From assembly GCA_002212985.1 (NCBI GenBank), contig NBMY01000129.1:1-57284 (forward strand): DNA of 57,284 bases, read 5' to 3'. The stretch comes from Sphingobacteriales bacterium TSM_CSS. GTDB taxonomy: Bacteria > Bacteroidota > Bacteroidia > Chitinophagales > UBA2359. Positions within the stretch are counted from its first letter, which is position 1, and each line of letters starts with the position of its first letter. The position numbers and the translations under genes were made by a program. The notes under the pieces are model-generated. The model worked only from the letters and a program-made list of their open reading frames with translations, made no database searches and had not been told where the DNA came from. Shown one piece after another: positions 8,364-17,231 of this stretch.

Positions 8364-8867
8364 TTACCCCCATTTTTGGCGCAACACGCCTAACTGCCCT
8401 AAATGCAGGGTTTGGTGTATGTTCCAAATAGCAATGCAGCGGCCTTTGGTTTTAAAAAAATCTTCGTCGAGCGGGTTGCCGCTGTCAATTCGGGTATGTG
8501 GTTGGTGCCATTGTGCATCGGTAAAAGTACTGAGGAGTTGGTTGTTTCGGGCAGAAACCTGTTGCCATTGCTGCCGCAAAAGGCTAACGTGCGGATACTG
8601 TGCAACAGGCAGCAAAGGTGAACCCTGCCCGAACATGGCCTCGTATTCGGGGAAAAGCCAGTTGTCTAAACCAAGGTACACGGCCAGTTCATCTTCCGAT
8701 TCTATGAGGTGACCCAGTATCCAAACACCGTGGTTGCGGTTGGGAGCTATGGTACTGCAAAGTTCTTCATCGGTAAGTTTGTTTATGGTATTGCTCAGCC
8801 AGTTGTTGAGAATTTTCCATTGGTCGTAAAAAGCGGCGCTGAGCGGGTTCTCTGGTGTTTTCGACAT
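8364..8867 (-). CDS. DinB-like metal-binding protein (arm A)
   Basis: 167 residues of the DinB/YfiT four-helix-bundle superfamily, usually cytoplasmic and metal-binding, with thiol-dependent transfer or hydrolase roles in characterised members. The metal triad is H53 (in ILGHLIESED), H151 and H155 (in HQTLHLGQL). There is no signal peptide. The nearest neighbour on the same strand is the secreted esterase upstream, which ends 35 bases before this start; they may be one transcript. The actual substrate cannot be inferred. Confidence 0.8.
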   Translation of the reverse strand: MSKTPENPLSAAFYDQWKILNNWLSNTINKLTDEELCSTIAPNRNHGVWILGHLIESEDELAVYLGLDNWLFPEYEAMFGQGSPLLPVAQYPHVSLLRQQWQQVSARNNQLLSTFTDAQWHQPHTRIDSGNPLDEDFFKTKGRCIAIWNIHQTLHLGQLGVLRQKWG

Positions 8868-8902
8868 ACATTATGTTTTTAGGAGTTGTTTTTCTGCAAG
8901 GT

Positions 8903-10318
8903 TTAATGAATAATGGTTAGTTTGCGGGAATACAAAATATGCTGATCAAGTACCACTTGCAAGAGATAAATGCCGTTGGGAAGGTTGCCCAAAAAAATGG
9001 TGTCGCTTTGGTTTACCTCCCATAGCAGCGCCTTTTGCCCCTGCGCCGAAAATATTTGCACCCTTGCCTGCTGTACGGGCGGTTGCAGTTGTATATGCAA
9101 CAGTTCTTTGGCTGGGTTGGGGTAAATTTGTGCTGCGTTTAGGGGCAGCGCCGGCTGTGAGGTGCCGGTGGGGCTGTTGGCAAAAAGCCATTGGTAAGCA
9201 TCGGGAAACTCGCGGTTCCAAAACCACTCGCTGTGTGTACCATCGGGTTCTACTAAGTAAAACAGTTCATCGGGGGTAAAACCGCTGTCTAACAGGGTGT
9301 TGTACATCATCAGCATATCGGGCACCATAGAGTAGCCTTCCAATCCGCCGGCAAGCAGGTAAATGCGCATGTTGTACTGCTTGCCAATGGTTTCGGCCTG
9401 GGTATAGCAATCATCGGCAAACCAGAAAGAGGGCGAAAATATGCCGGCCTTGCCAAATACATCCTGATATTGCAGGGCAGCATAGAGCGAAATAAGCCCG
9501 CCCATTGAACTGCCCATAATGCCGGTATATTCGCGTTGGGGCAGGGTGCGGTAATGGGTGTCAATATAAGGTTTAAGGGTATTTACTATAAACTCGGCAT
9601 ATTCATCGCCATCGCCGCCGCCGTAGGAGGTGTTTACCCAGGGCGAGTACTCATCTATGCGCAGGGAGCCGCCATTGTCTATGCCTACGGCAATGGCGCC
9701 ATAGTCGCCGGCATTAAAAAGCTGGTTGAGCGATTCGTCAATTTCCCATTCGCCGGCAAAGCTGTAATAGGCATCGAAAAGGTTTTGCCCGTCTTGCAGG
9801 TATAAAACGGGGTAATTTTTACCCGATGTTTCGTAATCGGGCGGCAGGTAAATCCAAATACGGCGGTAGCGGTCTAATTCGGGCAGGTAAAAATCTTCGC
9901 TTATTATCTGCACATTATCGGCTGCAGTGTGCGGTGTTCCGCCGCCCAGGTCTTCCCAGCTTAAAATGGCTGCCGAGGTGGCAGCTACGCCGCCGGTATA
10001 GCTATATTGATGGTTGGGCTGAAAACCGCCGGTTTCGTTGCCCTCTACGGTATCCCAACTGCCGCGGGTAAATTTGTACTCAACCAGCCCCAATGCCGGC
10101 GAAATGGTAACCGACCAAGTGCCGTTGCCGTTTGGGGTGAGGGTATTGGCCGGGTTGCCGGGGTTCCAGCCGTTAAAATTGCCGGCAATGTAAAGGGTAG
10201 CGCCATCGGGCGTGTTGGCCGGTATAGCTGTTACGGTTATGGTTAGCTGTGCCAGCAGGCATTGGGTTGCAACGGCAAGCAGGGCACAAAATACTGCAAG
10301 GCGGGTTTTTAAATACAT
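8903..10318 (-). CDS. Secreted CBM-esterase with T9SS sorting domain (arm A)
   Basis: 471 residues. Signal peptide 1-24 (ending in CLLAQ), then a starch-binding-type carbohydrate module at about 25-105 (LYIAGNFNGWNPG; VEYKFTRGSWDTVEGNE), then an esterase D-type alpha/beta hydrolase domain at about 135-390 with the nucleophile elbow GSSMGG (269-274, Ser271) and YLQDGQNLFD. The last 70 residues (YPNPAKELLHIQL ... LPNGIYLLQVV) form a type IX secretion sorting domain. It would be secreted or cell-surface and deacylate a polysaccharide or similar ester. The ATG at 10318 is chosen because the signal peptide follows; the frame extends upstream to 10381. Confidence 0.88.
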   Translation of the reverse strand: MYLKTRLAVFCALLAVATQCLLAQLTITVTAIPANTPDGATLYIAGNFNGWNPGNPANTLTPNGNGTWSVTISPALGLVEYKFTRGSWDTVEGNETGGFQPNHQYSYTGGVAATSAAILSWEDLGGGTPHTAADNVQIISEDFYLPELDRYRRIWIYLPPDYETSGKNYPVLYLQDGQNLFDAYYSFAGEWEIDESLNQLFNAGDYGAIAVGIDNGGSLRIDEYSPWVNTSYGGGDGDEYAEFIVNTLKPYIDTHYRTLPQREYTGIMGSSMGGLISLYAALQYQDVFGKAGIFSPSFWFADDCYTQAETIGKQYNMRIYLLAGGLEGYSMVPDMLMMYNTLLDSGFTPDELFYLVEPDGTHSEWFWNREFPDAYQWLFANSPTGTSQPALPLNAAQIYPNPAKELLHIQLQPPVQQARVQIFSAQGQKALLWEVNQSDTIFLGNLPNGIYLLQVVLDQHILYSRKLTIIH

Positions 10319-10886
10319 GGCAAACAAGTAATGAATTAATGATATGGCAGCAAATATACTCCTTTTCGGGTGATAAAACACATATTGTTTGAGATAGAAA
10401 GCACTACAATTTACAATGGTTTTTGTTCCAATTTCCTTTCTGCATCCTTATTTGGGAGATTTTTATTTGCGGTCAAGCCCGGAAAACACTGAAAGTGTTG
10501 AATATGAATAGCCGCTTTTGATATGTATAAAAAAAACACCCTATAAAAACCCCAAAGAAGTGGAATGTTAAAATATGGGGTAATTGTAAGTTGTAAGCTA
10601 CATCGGGGTTTTATTATCCAACCGGTTTGCTATGTTAGCGCCCAAAGTACCGCTACGACCGGCTTCGACTTTCAACCGAAATGGAATAACCGATTTTAGC
10701 AAAAGGGTATGCAATCCGGGATTTTTTTTGAAATCTTTGTTTTTACCTCCAAAAGCCTTTTGCAAGCAAACGGGTAGCGGTTCTTGCTTTTAGCTTTATA
10801 CAATGGTCGCCGGAAAACGTGTCGGAATTGGGGCAGTTTGCGTTTGTTACCCCTGCCTGTAGTTCAATTTGCGCCGGGTTTACCGG
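10319..10886. other. Arm-A-specific spacer with inverted repeats
   Basis: 568 bases with no convincing gene and little similarity to the matching arm-B spacer (52570-52996). It contains a small hairpin AACACT-GAA-AGTGTT (10485-10499), and an ATAAAAACCCC segment near 10543 that can pair with GGGGTTTTAT near 10605, a possible long stem. The promoter of the esterase gene should lie near its left end, but I cannot point to it. Confidence 0.35.
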
Positions 10887-12302
10887 TTACCGTTCAAACA
10901 AATAGGTTATCATTTTTCGAAAAAATTTGGAATAGGGCGGCAGGCTGATGGTAGAAAAATCTCGCCAGCCGGTAGGGTTTTCAACCACCGAGCGTTGGTT
11001 GGAAAAGCCGGTAAATGTAGCCATTCCCACACTGCGCCCCATGCCGCTGTTTTGCACCCCGCCAAAGGGCAGGTAAGGGTTTACCCCCGCCTGAATCATG
11101 TTGTGGTTAATAACCGTACTGCCGGCCGAGGTAAATTTAAGAAAATAATCCATATTGGCACGGCTGCTGCTGTATATGTACAGTGCCAGCGGCTTGGGAA
11201 GCAGTTTTATTTTTTCGGCAGCGTCTTCTCGGTTAGAGTAGGCAATAATTGGCATTACAGGGCCAAAAATTTCCTCCTGCATTATCCGCATACTGTAGGT
11301 AACGCCCGTAAGCACAGTGGGGGCAATGTACAGGTCGGCCTCGTTGGCGCTGCCGCCGTCGGCTACGGTGGCGCCCTGTTCTACGGCATCGGATATAAGC
11401 CCGGCTATGCGGTTAAAATGGCGGGTATTGATGATGCGGCAAAACGCTTCAGAATGCTCAATGCCTTTGTCATCGGGGTTGTACATGGTTTGTATGGCTT
11501 GCTTTACCTTTTGCACAAACGCATCATGTACACTTTGCTGCACCAACACATAATCGGGCGCAACACAAGCCTGCCCGCTGTTGGCACATTTACCCCAGGC
11601 AATTTTGAGGGCGGCGGCGTTCAGGTCGGCTGTTTCATCAACAATAACCGGCGATTTTCCGCCCAGTTCCAGCGTAACAGGTATAAGATGTTTGGCGGCT
11701 GCCTGCATTACAATACGCCCTACCTGCGGGCTGCCGGTAAAGTAAATATGGTCAAATGGCAGTGCAAGCAGGTCGGTGGCGGTTTGTGCATCCCCTTCTG
11801 CCAGCGCCACTTCACTTTCCGGAAACAGGGCGGCAATCATTTGCCGTAAAACCGCCGTAGTATGTTCAGAAAATTCGGAAGGTTTGATAATGACCGAGTT
11901 TCCGGCTGCAATACTGCCCACCATGGGCACTAAGTTGCAGGCAAGCGGGGCGTTCCAGGGCCCGATGATAAGGGTTACGCCCTTGGGTTCGTAAATGAGA
12001 TATGGCTTGGTGCCCTTACTCATAAGACCTGTTTTTACCGGATGCGGGCGCATCCAGGCCGGCAGGTTGGCTATGGCAAACTCTGCTTCCGATTTTATCA
12101 TGAGCATTTCGGCAAGCGTGTCAAGCGGCGCACGGCGCAGGTCTTTGTACATAGCCTCCTGAAAATCTGCTACATATTCTTTAAGGTATGCAACTATGCG
12201 TTTTAGTTTTTCTATGCGCTCCTGTGCGTTGGTAAGTGCCAAAGCAGGAGCATTTTCTTTTTGCAAAGCAAACAAAGCGTTTATGGCGGCGGTGGTGATC
12301 AT
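10887..12302 (-). CDS. Aldehyde dehydrogenase, class 3 type (arm A)
   Basis: An NAD(P)+-dependent aldehyde dehydrogenase of 471 residues that oxidises aldehydes to carboxylic acids. Catalytic Cys246 lies in NSGQACVAPD and the general base Glu212 in LELGGKSPV; the cofactor segment is FTGSPQVGR (188-196) and the N-terminal signature PWNAPLACNLVPMVG is present. The length and the PYSKFFRKMITYLF end fit class 3 (fatty/aromatic aldehyde) enzymes such as YwdH/AlkH. It is probably cytoplasmic or membrane-associated. It is co-directional with, but separate from, the esterase. Confidence 0.92.
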   Translation of the reverse strand: MITTAAINALFALQKENAPALALTNAQERIEKLKRIVAYLKEYVADFQEAMYKDLRRAPLDTLAEMLMIKSEAEFAIANLPAWMRPHPVKTGLMSKGTKPYLIYEPKGVTLIIGPWNAPLACNLVPMVGSIAAGNSVIIKPSEFSEHTTAVLRQMIAALFPESEVALAEGDAQTATDLLALPFDHIYFTGSPQVGRIVMQAAAKHLIPVTLELGGKSPVIVDETADLNAAALKIAWGKCANSGQACVAPDYVLVQQSVHDAFVQKVKQAIQTMYNPDDKGIEHSEAFCRIINTRHFNRIAGLISDAVEQGATVADGGSANEADLYIAPTVLTGVTYSMRIMQEEIFGPVMPIIAYSNREDAAEKIKLLPKPLALYIYSSSRANMDYFLKFTSAGSTVINHNMIQAGVNPYLPFGGVQNSGMGRSVGMATFTGFSNQRSVVENPTGWRDFSTISLPPYSKFFRKMITYLFER

Positions 12303-12564
12303 GTTGGGTGTATGGCTATGTGGTTAACAACAGGTTGCTTTTGGTTTAATGTAACCAACAACGTTTGCAGAGTGGGTAAAGATAAGGAGTTTGCGCCTCA
12401 AACCTGTAATTCAACAGGTGGTAAATGATGTGGGGTCAATTATTTGCATAAACTTACTTACCAACACAACAAAACTGCCCGGAAATTGCCTCTCAGCAAC
12501 TGATTACACAAAGTAATTGCTGGCTGGCATAGAAAAACCATGTATCAAGACAGGATGTTTTGCC

Positions 12565-12957
12565 TTAGAAATGTTTAGCCCTTGTGTACAACCGCCACGC
12601 CAGCCACAGCATCAACAAGCCCAAAACAGCATACACTCCCTGCAGAAAAAATGTTTGTCTGATTACCAGAAGTTGTACCGCCAGCCAAACAAGCACTGCT
12701 AAACCTTGTGCTATGGCGGGCAAGTAGGCGGCTGCACTTTTTGCGCGGAAGGCAACCACGGCCGAAACAAAACTGCCCAAACCTAAGACCAGAAACAATA
12801 TAATCCCGGGTATAAAATAGTTCTTAAACAAGGTTTGGGCAATCCATTGGCTGGGCAGTTGAATAATGCTGCCGGTAGGATCTTTCATTAGTAGCCAGCC
12901 GCCATACGCCGCTGTTATTCCCAAAAAGGTGAGCAAAATTAAAAGGAGAGGTCGCAT
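12565..12957 (-). CDS. Small four-helix membrane protein (arm A)
   Basis: A 130-residue hydrophobic protein I do not recognise. It has about four transmembrane segments: residues 3-22 (LLLILLTFLGITAAYGG), about 45-66, about 78-97 and 103-124. The conserved loop GGWLLMKDPTGS and the QLPSQWI segment after helix 1 are retained in the arm-B copy. The ATG at 12957 matches the arm-B start; the frame runs further upstream through the tRNA gene, which cannot be coding. It lies just downstream of the tRNA-Phe terminator and has its own spacer. Confidence 0.7.
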   Translation of the reverse strand: MRPLLLILLTFLGITAAYGGWLLMKDPTGSIIQLPSQWIAQTLFKNYFIPGIILFLVLGLGSFVSAVVAFRAKSAAAYLPAIAQGLAVLVWLAVQLLVIRQTFFLQGVYAVLGLLMLWLAWRLYTRAKHF

Positions 12958-13020
12958 AAAAAGTGGCAATTGTATCTGTTGGTTCGTCAATGATTGGACA
13001 TTGCTGCCGGCATCCTGAAA

Positions 13021-13056
13021 AAAAAACCCTGCAGCCAGTATTGGTTGCAGGGTTTT
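13021..13056 (-). terminator. tRNA-Phe terminator, arm A
   Basis: On the minus strand, AAACCCTGCA pairs with TGCAGGGTTT (13024-13033 with 13046-13055) and is followed by a run of T, directly downstream of the tRNA 3' end. The arm-B copy has a different stem sequence at the same place, so the structure is kept while the bases changed. Confidence 0.75.
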
Positions 13057-13063
13057 AGGTTGG

Positions 13064-13136
13064 TGGTGTGGGGCGGGATCGAACCGCCGACACATGGATT
13101 TTCAGTCCATTGCTCTACCATCTGAGCTACCGCACC
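13064..13136 (-). tRNA. tRNA-Phe(GAA), arm A
   Basis: A 73-base cloverleaf: acceptor GGTGCGG/CCACACC, D-arm GCTC/GAGC, anticodon stem ATGGA/TCCAT with loop CTGAAAA (anticodon GAA), T-arm GGCGG-TTCGATC-CCGCC. CCA is not encoded. The acceptor stem has one C5-A68 mismatch, also present in the arm-B copy. The mature sequence is identical in both arms. Confidence 0.97.
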
Positions 13137-13159
13137 ATCCGCTTTTTTCAAAAGCAGGG

Positions 13160-13191
13160 CAAAGATAAGCATTTTTTGGTTTACTGCCAAA
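13160..13191 (-). promoter_or_regulatory. tRNA-Phe promoter, arm A
   Basis: On the minus strand, TTTG (13188-13191), 20 bases, then TATCTTTG (13160-13167), an exact match to the Bacteroidota sigma consensus TTTG-N20-TAnnTTTG. The -7 box ends 23 bases before the tRNA 5' end. The arm-B copy has the same boxes and spacing. Confidence 0.8.
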
Positions 13192-13336
13192 CTTTATCCT
13201 AAAAAAGTTTTGAAGTATAACCTTAAAATTGCCGGTTATGTTCCTCGGGCGCTCCGATAAAGGTATTTTTGCCTCGAAAATGCGGTTTTGGTGAAGGTTA
13301 TCGGGGGCAGTATTTGCCCCATTAAACAGGTATTAG

Positions 13337-14986
13337 TTAGCTCATTACGCGCAGTTGGCGGCTGTATCTTTTCCCGCCGGTTTCAAGACGGTAAATATAA
13401 TTGCCCGGCGGCAGCCCGTAATCCGAAGCTTTAAACGGAAAAGTATAGCTGTTGGGATCTAAGGTGTTGTTGAGCAAGGTGGCTTTTACCTGCCCTGCCG
13501 AATTAAGCACCTGCAAGCGTACCAACCCACGCTGTAAAATGGCGTATTTTATAAGTATGGTTCCTGCTTGGGTTAGTGAGGGGTTGTGTCCAAGCAATAC
13601 GGCTAAGTCATTTGAGCCAAGGCTGGGCGTACATTCGGGCAGCAAGTTTGGCACCAAAGGAAATTCCCTTCCCATAATGGCGTTTACCACAATGGGTTCA
13701 AGGCAAAACCAGTCTTTAAGAATGGTAGCATATACCGAGCGGAAATCGGTGGTAAAAGATTGGTCGTAATAGCTTACTGTGGAAATTTCGCCAAATTCGC
13801 CTTTAAGCCCTCCCTGCACGGTACCACCAAAAATCATAACAGGCGCTGCCTGACCGTGATCGGTTCCCACGGAGCCGTTTTCACCCGAAGTGCGGCCAAA
13901 TTCCGAAAAGGTCATAGTAAGCACATCTTGGTTTCGGTTGGCTAAGGTAAGGTCGTTGTAGAAGGCGCTTACTGCTGTGGCAATTTCATTCATGAGGCCG
14001 GGGTGATAGTCATTTTGATTGGCGTGGGTATCAAACCCTCCTATTTCTACCATATATACACGGGTGCCCAGATTTCCTTTAATGAGGCGCGCCACCAGCG
14101 CCAGTTGGTAGGCTAAACTGTTGCCGGGATAAGCGCCGTAAAAAGAGGCATTGTCGTAGGCATCTTTAATGGCTTGCGCATAACGCACGGTGTTGTTGGC
14201 AGTTTGGCGCATAAACAGCAGTTCCTGCCCATAGGAGCAATCGGTATTAATAGAGTTTACATCAAAAAGCTGGCCAGTTTGGGCAATTTGGTAAAATTCA
14301 GTGGCATTGTTAATGGTTAACCCCATTTGCGCATCGCCGCCGGCAAAAATAAGGCTCGATTGATTGCCTACCTGCAACCCTACCGGAAAATTGGCAGGTG
14401 CGGTTTCAAATGCGGGGTACTCTTGGTCTAAGAAGCGGCCAACCCATCCGGTGGCGAGGTATTGGTCAGTGTCGCTGCCCGACATCCAAATATCGGTACT
14501 TCTGAAATGGGAGTAGTCCTGCGCGGGATAGGCAACGCTGTGCACAACAGCCATGTTTCCGTTGTTCCACATGGGTTGCAGGGAGTTCATGGTATTGGGC
14601 ATTCCAAAATCGGGGCTAAGGGCAAACATATTGCCCTCTTGTATGGCAATGGTAGGGCGCAGGTTGTAGTAAGTGTCGTTAAAACGGGGCACCACCATAT
14701 TTAACCCGTCGTTGCCGCCGCCCAAGTTTATAATAACCAAAATTCTATCATTGTCGGCGGCGTTAATAGCGCTGAACATGGGCGATTTTGCCAGCGCCTG
14801 CAGGCGGGTATTGCCCAGCATAAAGGCAGAACCGGCAGTAAAAAGCCCGGTAGTAAGCAAAAAATTGCGGCGGCTCCAGCGGGCATGGTCACTGGTATGT
14901 TCTTTACCATGTTCCAGAGCAGTACCACGGCGGTTTTTGCCGTTTTTGTTATATGAATCGGGGTGTTCTTTATGATTGTCGCACAT
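13337..14986 (-). CDS. DUF1501 secreted protein with sorting domain (arm A)
   Basis: 549 residues of the DUF1501 family, distant relatives of sulfatase/alkaline-phosphatase-fold proteins, of unknown activity. A long N-terminus leads to a twin-arginine signal, WSRRNFLLTTGLFTAG (Arg39-Arg40). The core includes LVIINLGGGNDGLNMVVP, HSVAYPAQDYSHFRSTDIW and FGRTSGENGSVGTDHGQAAP, and the C-terminal 80 residues (LQVLNSAGQVKATL ... LPPGNYIYRLETGG) form a type IX-like sorting domain. It is followed on the same strand by tRNA-Phe and preceded by DUF1800, its usual partner, 79 bases away. Confidence 0.9.
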   Translation of the reverse strand: MCDNHKEHPDSYNKNGKNRRGTALEHGKEHTSDHARWSRRNFLLTTGLFTAGSAFMLGNTRLQALAKSPMFSAINAADNDRILVIINLGGGNDGLNMVVPRFNDTYYNLRPTIAIQEGNMFALSPDFGMPNTMNSLQPMWNNGNMAVVHSVAYPAQDYSHFRSTDIWMSGSDTDQYLATGWVGRFLDQEYPAFETAPANFPVGLQVGNQSSLIFAGGDAQMGLTINNATEFYQIAQTGQLFDVNSINTDCSYGQELLFMRQTANNTVRYAQAIKDAYDNASFYGAYPGNSLAYQLALVARLIKGNLGTRVYMVEIGGFDTHANQNDYHPGLMNEIATAVSAFYNDLTLANRNQDVLTMTFSEFGRTSGENGSVGTDHGQAAPVMIFGGTVQGGLKGEFGEISTVSYYDQSFTTDFRSVYATILKDWFCLEPIVVNAIMGREFPLVPNLLPECTPSLGSNDLAVLLGHNPSLTQAGTILIKYAILQRGLVRLQVLNSAGQVKATLLNNTLDPNSYTFPFKASDYGLPPGNYIYRLETGGKRYSRQLRVMS

Positions 14987-15065
14987 AATGAAAAATTAGC
15001 ATTTTTTGTTGATGAACAGATAGCGGTAGAAAAGCTTCGAAGGAGGTAATATTCCCTTCGAAGTA

Positions 15066-16550
15066 TTAGTTTAACTGGAATGATGGTTGTTTAACAAGGA
15101 ACAACAGCAGGTTTCGTATTTGGTCGCGGGCTTCTGCCCAATCTAAATTCCAGAGTCCTTCATCAAAATAATTTTGCGGAATACTGCCTTTAAATACATC
15201 GGTTGCTGTTTCGTATTCAGCAGGGGTTTCCATACCTTTCGGAAGCAGAAAATCAACCAAAGCAGCCGTAACTACGGCGGGGTCGTTAGAGTCGTTGGTA
15301 AGGTTTTTTGCCAGTTCCACCCAGCTATCGAGGGTGGCATCGTCAACATAATACACGTAGTAGCCGGCATAATCCCAACGCCGGGTAAGGTTGTTTTCAT
15401 TAATCCATGTACGGTACCCCGGCCATCCGGCCACGTTAACCGGTTCAAAAAGTTCCTGTGCCATATCGGCGCAATCGTAAAAAATGCCGTTCAGGCGGTT
15501 GTCATCGGCCGGAATTTGGAGGGTATGGTGCAATCCTACGGCAAGTTCCATGGGGCTTTTAATTAAATGCCCAATGTTGGCTTCATCAAAAAAGTGTTCG
15601 CTTTTAAAAAGCTGCCGTAAAACCGGTGTAATTTCAAAGTTGTTGTTTTTAAAGGTGTCGGCAAGGGCTGCTACAATATCGGTATCAACATCGTTTGCTA
15701 TGTAGAAACGGTAAAGTTTGGTGCAAATATAGCCCGCTACCTCATCGGCGCGTTGTGAGAAAATAAGATTAACCACGTTTTCGGGGTGGGCGGGGTCGGC
15801 ATCGTTGCGCCACATGCCGGTTTGTCCGAAAATAGTTTTTGCGGTATTGTCAAAATAAGCGGCATCAAAATAAGAGTCGGCGCAAGTGTAGGCATCAATA
15901 TCATCGGAGTAAGGCACTTTCCATCCGGTAAGGGCGCGGGCCATTTGCTCAATATCGTCTTCGGTATAACCATTGTTTTGGCCCATGGTAAAGAGTTCCA
16001 TTAATTCGCGGGCGTAGTTTTGGTTGGGGCTTCCTACCTCGTTTTGGTTGCCGTTGAGGTACAGCAACATGGCGGGTGTTATACCTATATAATGGGCAAA
16101 AAGTTTAAAATTGCCCAAGGCATACTGGTGTAGCAATTTATGATACTGAAACAGGTAAGCAGAGCAATTGTAGTTATTCCATTCGGTTACAAAGTGGTTA
16201 TGCCAGAAAAGGGTTAGTTTTTCTTTAAAGCCCTGCGCCAGCATGTTTGAAATCCATTGGCGGGTTAATTCAATACGGTGGCTGTAAGACTCATCGCCAA
16301 AGTCGGTATAATCATCAACCGGATACCGTGTCCAATCATACCATACAGGTTGTGTTGGCAGGGGCAGGGCTAATGCCTGATTAATAATCTGGTCAACTAA
16401 TGCGGTGGGGGTCATGGCCAAGCCGGCAGTAATTTGGCTGTTGGTAGCGCCAAACCCCATGCGCCGGTAGAGATGGGCAACACGCCGGCGGTCCCAAGGT
16501 ACATTGGCCGAAGGGGTGTAAGGAGCAATAGAACCGGTAGCACAACTCAT
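15066..16550 (-). CDS. DUF1800 protein (arm A)
   Basis: 494 residues of the DUF1800 family, function unknown, nearly always encoded next to DUF1501. Family segments seen are RVAHLYRRMGFGATNSQI near the N-terminus, LFWHNHFVTEWN, NQNYARELMELFTMG, MARALTGWKV and the final LLFLVKQPSFQLN. There is no obvious signal peptide. The ATG at 16550 is preferred to a TTG three codons upstream; the arm-B copy agrees. It is the first gene of the DUF1800-DUF1501 unit, divergent from the surface-protein gene across a long regulated spacer. Confidence 0.9.
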   Translation of the reverse strand: MSCATGSIAPYTPSANVPWDRRRVAHLYRRMGFGATNSQITAGLAMTPTALVDQIINQALALPLPTQPVWYDWTRYPVDDYTDFGDESYSHRIELTRQWISNMLAQGFKEKLTLFWHNHFVTEWNNYNCSAYLFQYHKLLHQYALGNFKLFAHYIGITPAMLLYLNGNQNEVGSPNQNYARELMELFTMGQNNGYTEDDIEQMARALTGWKVPYSDDIDAYTCADSYFDAAYFDNTAKTIFGQTGMWRNDADPAHPENVVNLIFSQRADEVAGYICTKLYRFYIANDVDTDIVAALADTFKNNNFEITPVLRQLFKSEHFFDEANIGHLIKSPMELAVGLHHTLQIPADDNRLNGIFYDCADMAQELFEPVNVAGWPGYRTWINENNLTRRWDYAGYYVYYVDDATLDSWVELAKNLTNDSNDPAVVTAALVDFLLPKGMETPAEYETATDVFKGSIPQNYFDEGLWNLDWAEARDQIRNLLLFLVKQPSFQLN

Positions 16551-17231
16551 AATGAACAAGTATTTTGTGAATGCTTATGATGGTAAGTAATACGGCGAAA
16601 CAATAAGAGGAAGCGGATGAAACATGCGGTTTTGGTGAAAACATGCGGTTATTTGGCATACTAACCTATTTTTCCAAGGTTACCACCCTTGCCACAGGAA
16701 ATAGTAAATTGCAGTAACAGCGTTTGGGTAAATTATTGATGTGTTTTCAGGTTAAACAGTTTCCATTCTCTTAATATTTATCAGATTGAAGTATTTATAA
16801 AATGCTGTTGTATTCTTGCATGTGCAAAGACGCTCCAAAATAAGCATTTGCGGTCATTTTATTCAAATTCGGGCTAAAAAAATTTTCAAAGACAATGCAC
16901 ATAAAATTAAGACTTACCTGTGCAAGATACAAACTTAATGCTTATCTTTACCCCAATTGACAGGAAAAAAGTAAACAGTGCAATAAAATTGTAGCTTAAC
17001 CATATAGGCAAAATGCAGGATAAGTATAGCAGTTATACTTTTTTTCATAAAAAACCGCCGTTTTACCCCTGTATTGATGCTACAAAAGTGGAACCCGTAT
17101 TTTTTAATGAAACAATTTATCTGAAACGCTTTTTAACAATCGCCCCAATGCATTAACCTCTTGCAGTTTTACTGCAACAAGTACCTCAAAAATCTGAACA
17201 AACAAAACCCACCATTTCAAAATACAGCGTT
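16551..17231. promoter_or_regulatory. Divergent regulatory spacer, DUF1800 / surface protein (arm A)
   Basis: A 681-base spacer. A block at about 16822-16975 is highly conserved with arm B (about 46487-46640) while the flanks differ. Inside it are two overlapping, oppositely facing promoter-like sets: forward TGTG (16919-16922), 20 bases, TATCTTTA (16943-16950); reverse TGTC (16959-16962), 21 bases, TAAGTTTG (16930-16937, minus strand). Also conserved is the inverted pair ATAAGCATT (near 16839) and AATGCTTAT (near 16937). Both transcripts would have leaders of about 280-370 bases. Confidence 0.55.
17161..17177 (+). promoter_or_regulatory. Conserved leader hairpin before the surface-protein gene (arm A)
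   Basis: TTGCAG-TTTTA-CTGCAA forms a perfect 6-bp stem 55 bases before the start codon. The arm-B leader keeps the stem exactly and differs by one base in the loop, although sequence just upstream has diverged. Confidence 0.45.

Noticed and set aside
10869..11849. 326-residue plus-strand frame
   Set aside because: It is the antisense of the aldehyde dehydrogenase gene, whose motifs are unmistakable; a similar shadow exists in arm B.
12565..13095. Longer 176-residue version of the small membrane protein
   Set aside because: The extension would be translated from the tRNA-Phe gene and its terminator; the arm-B copy starts at the inner ATG.
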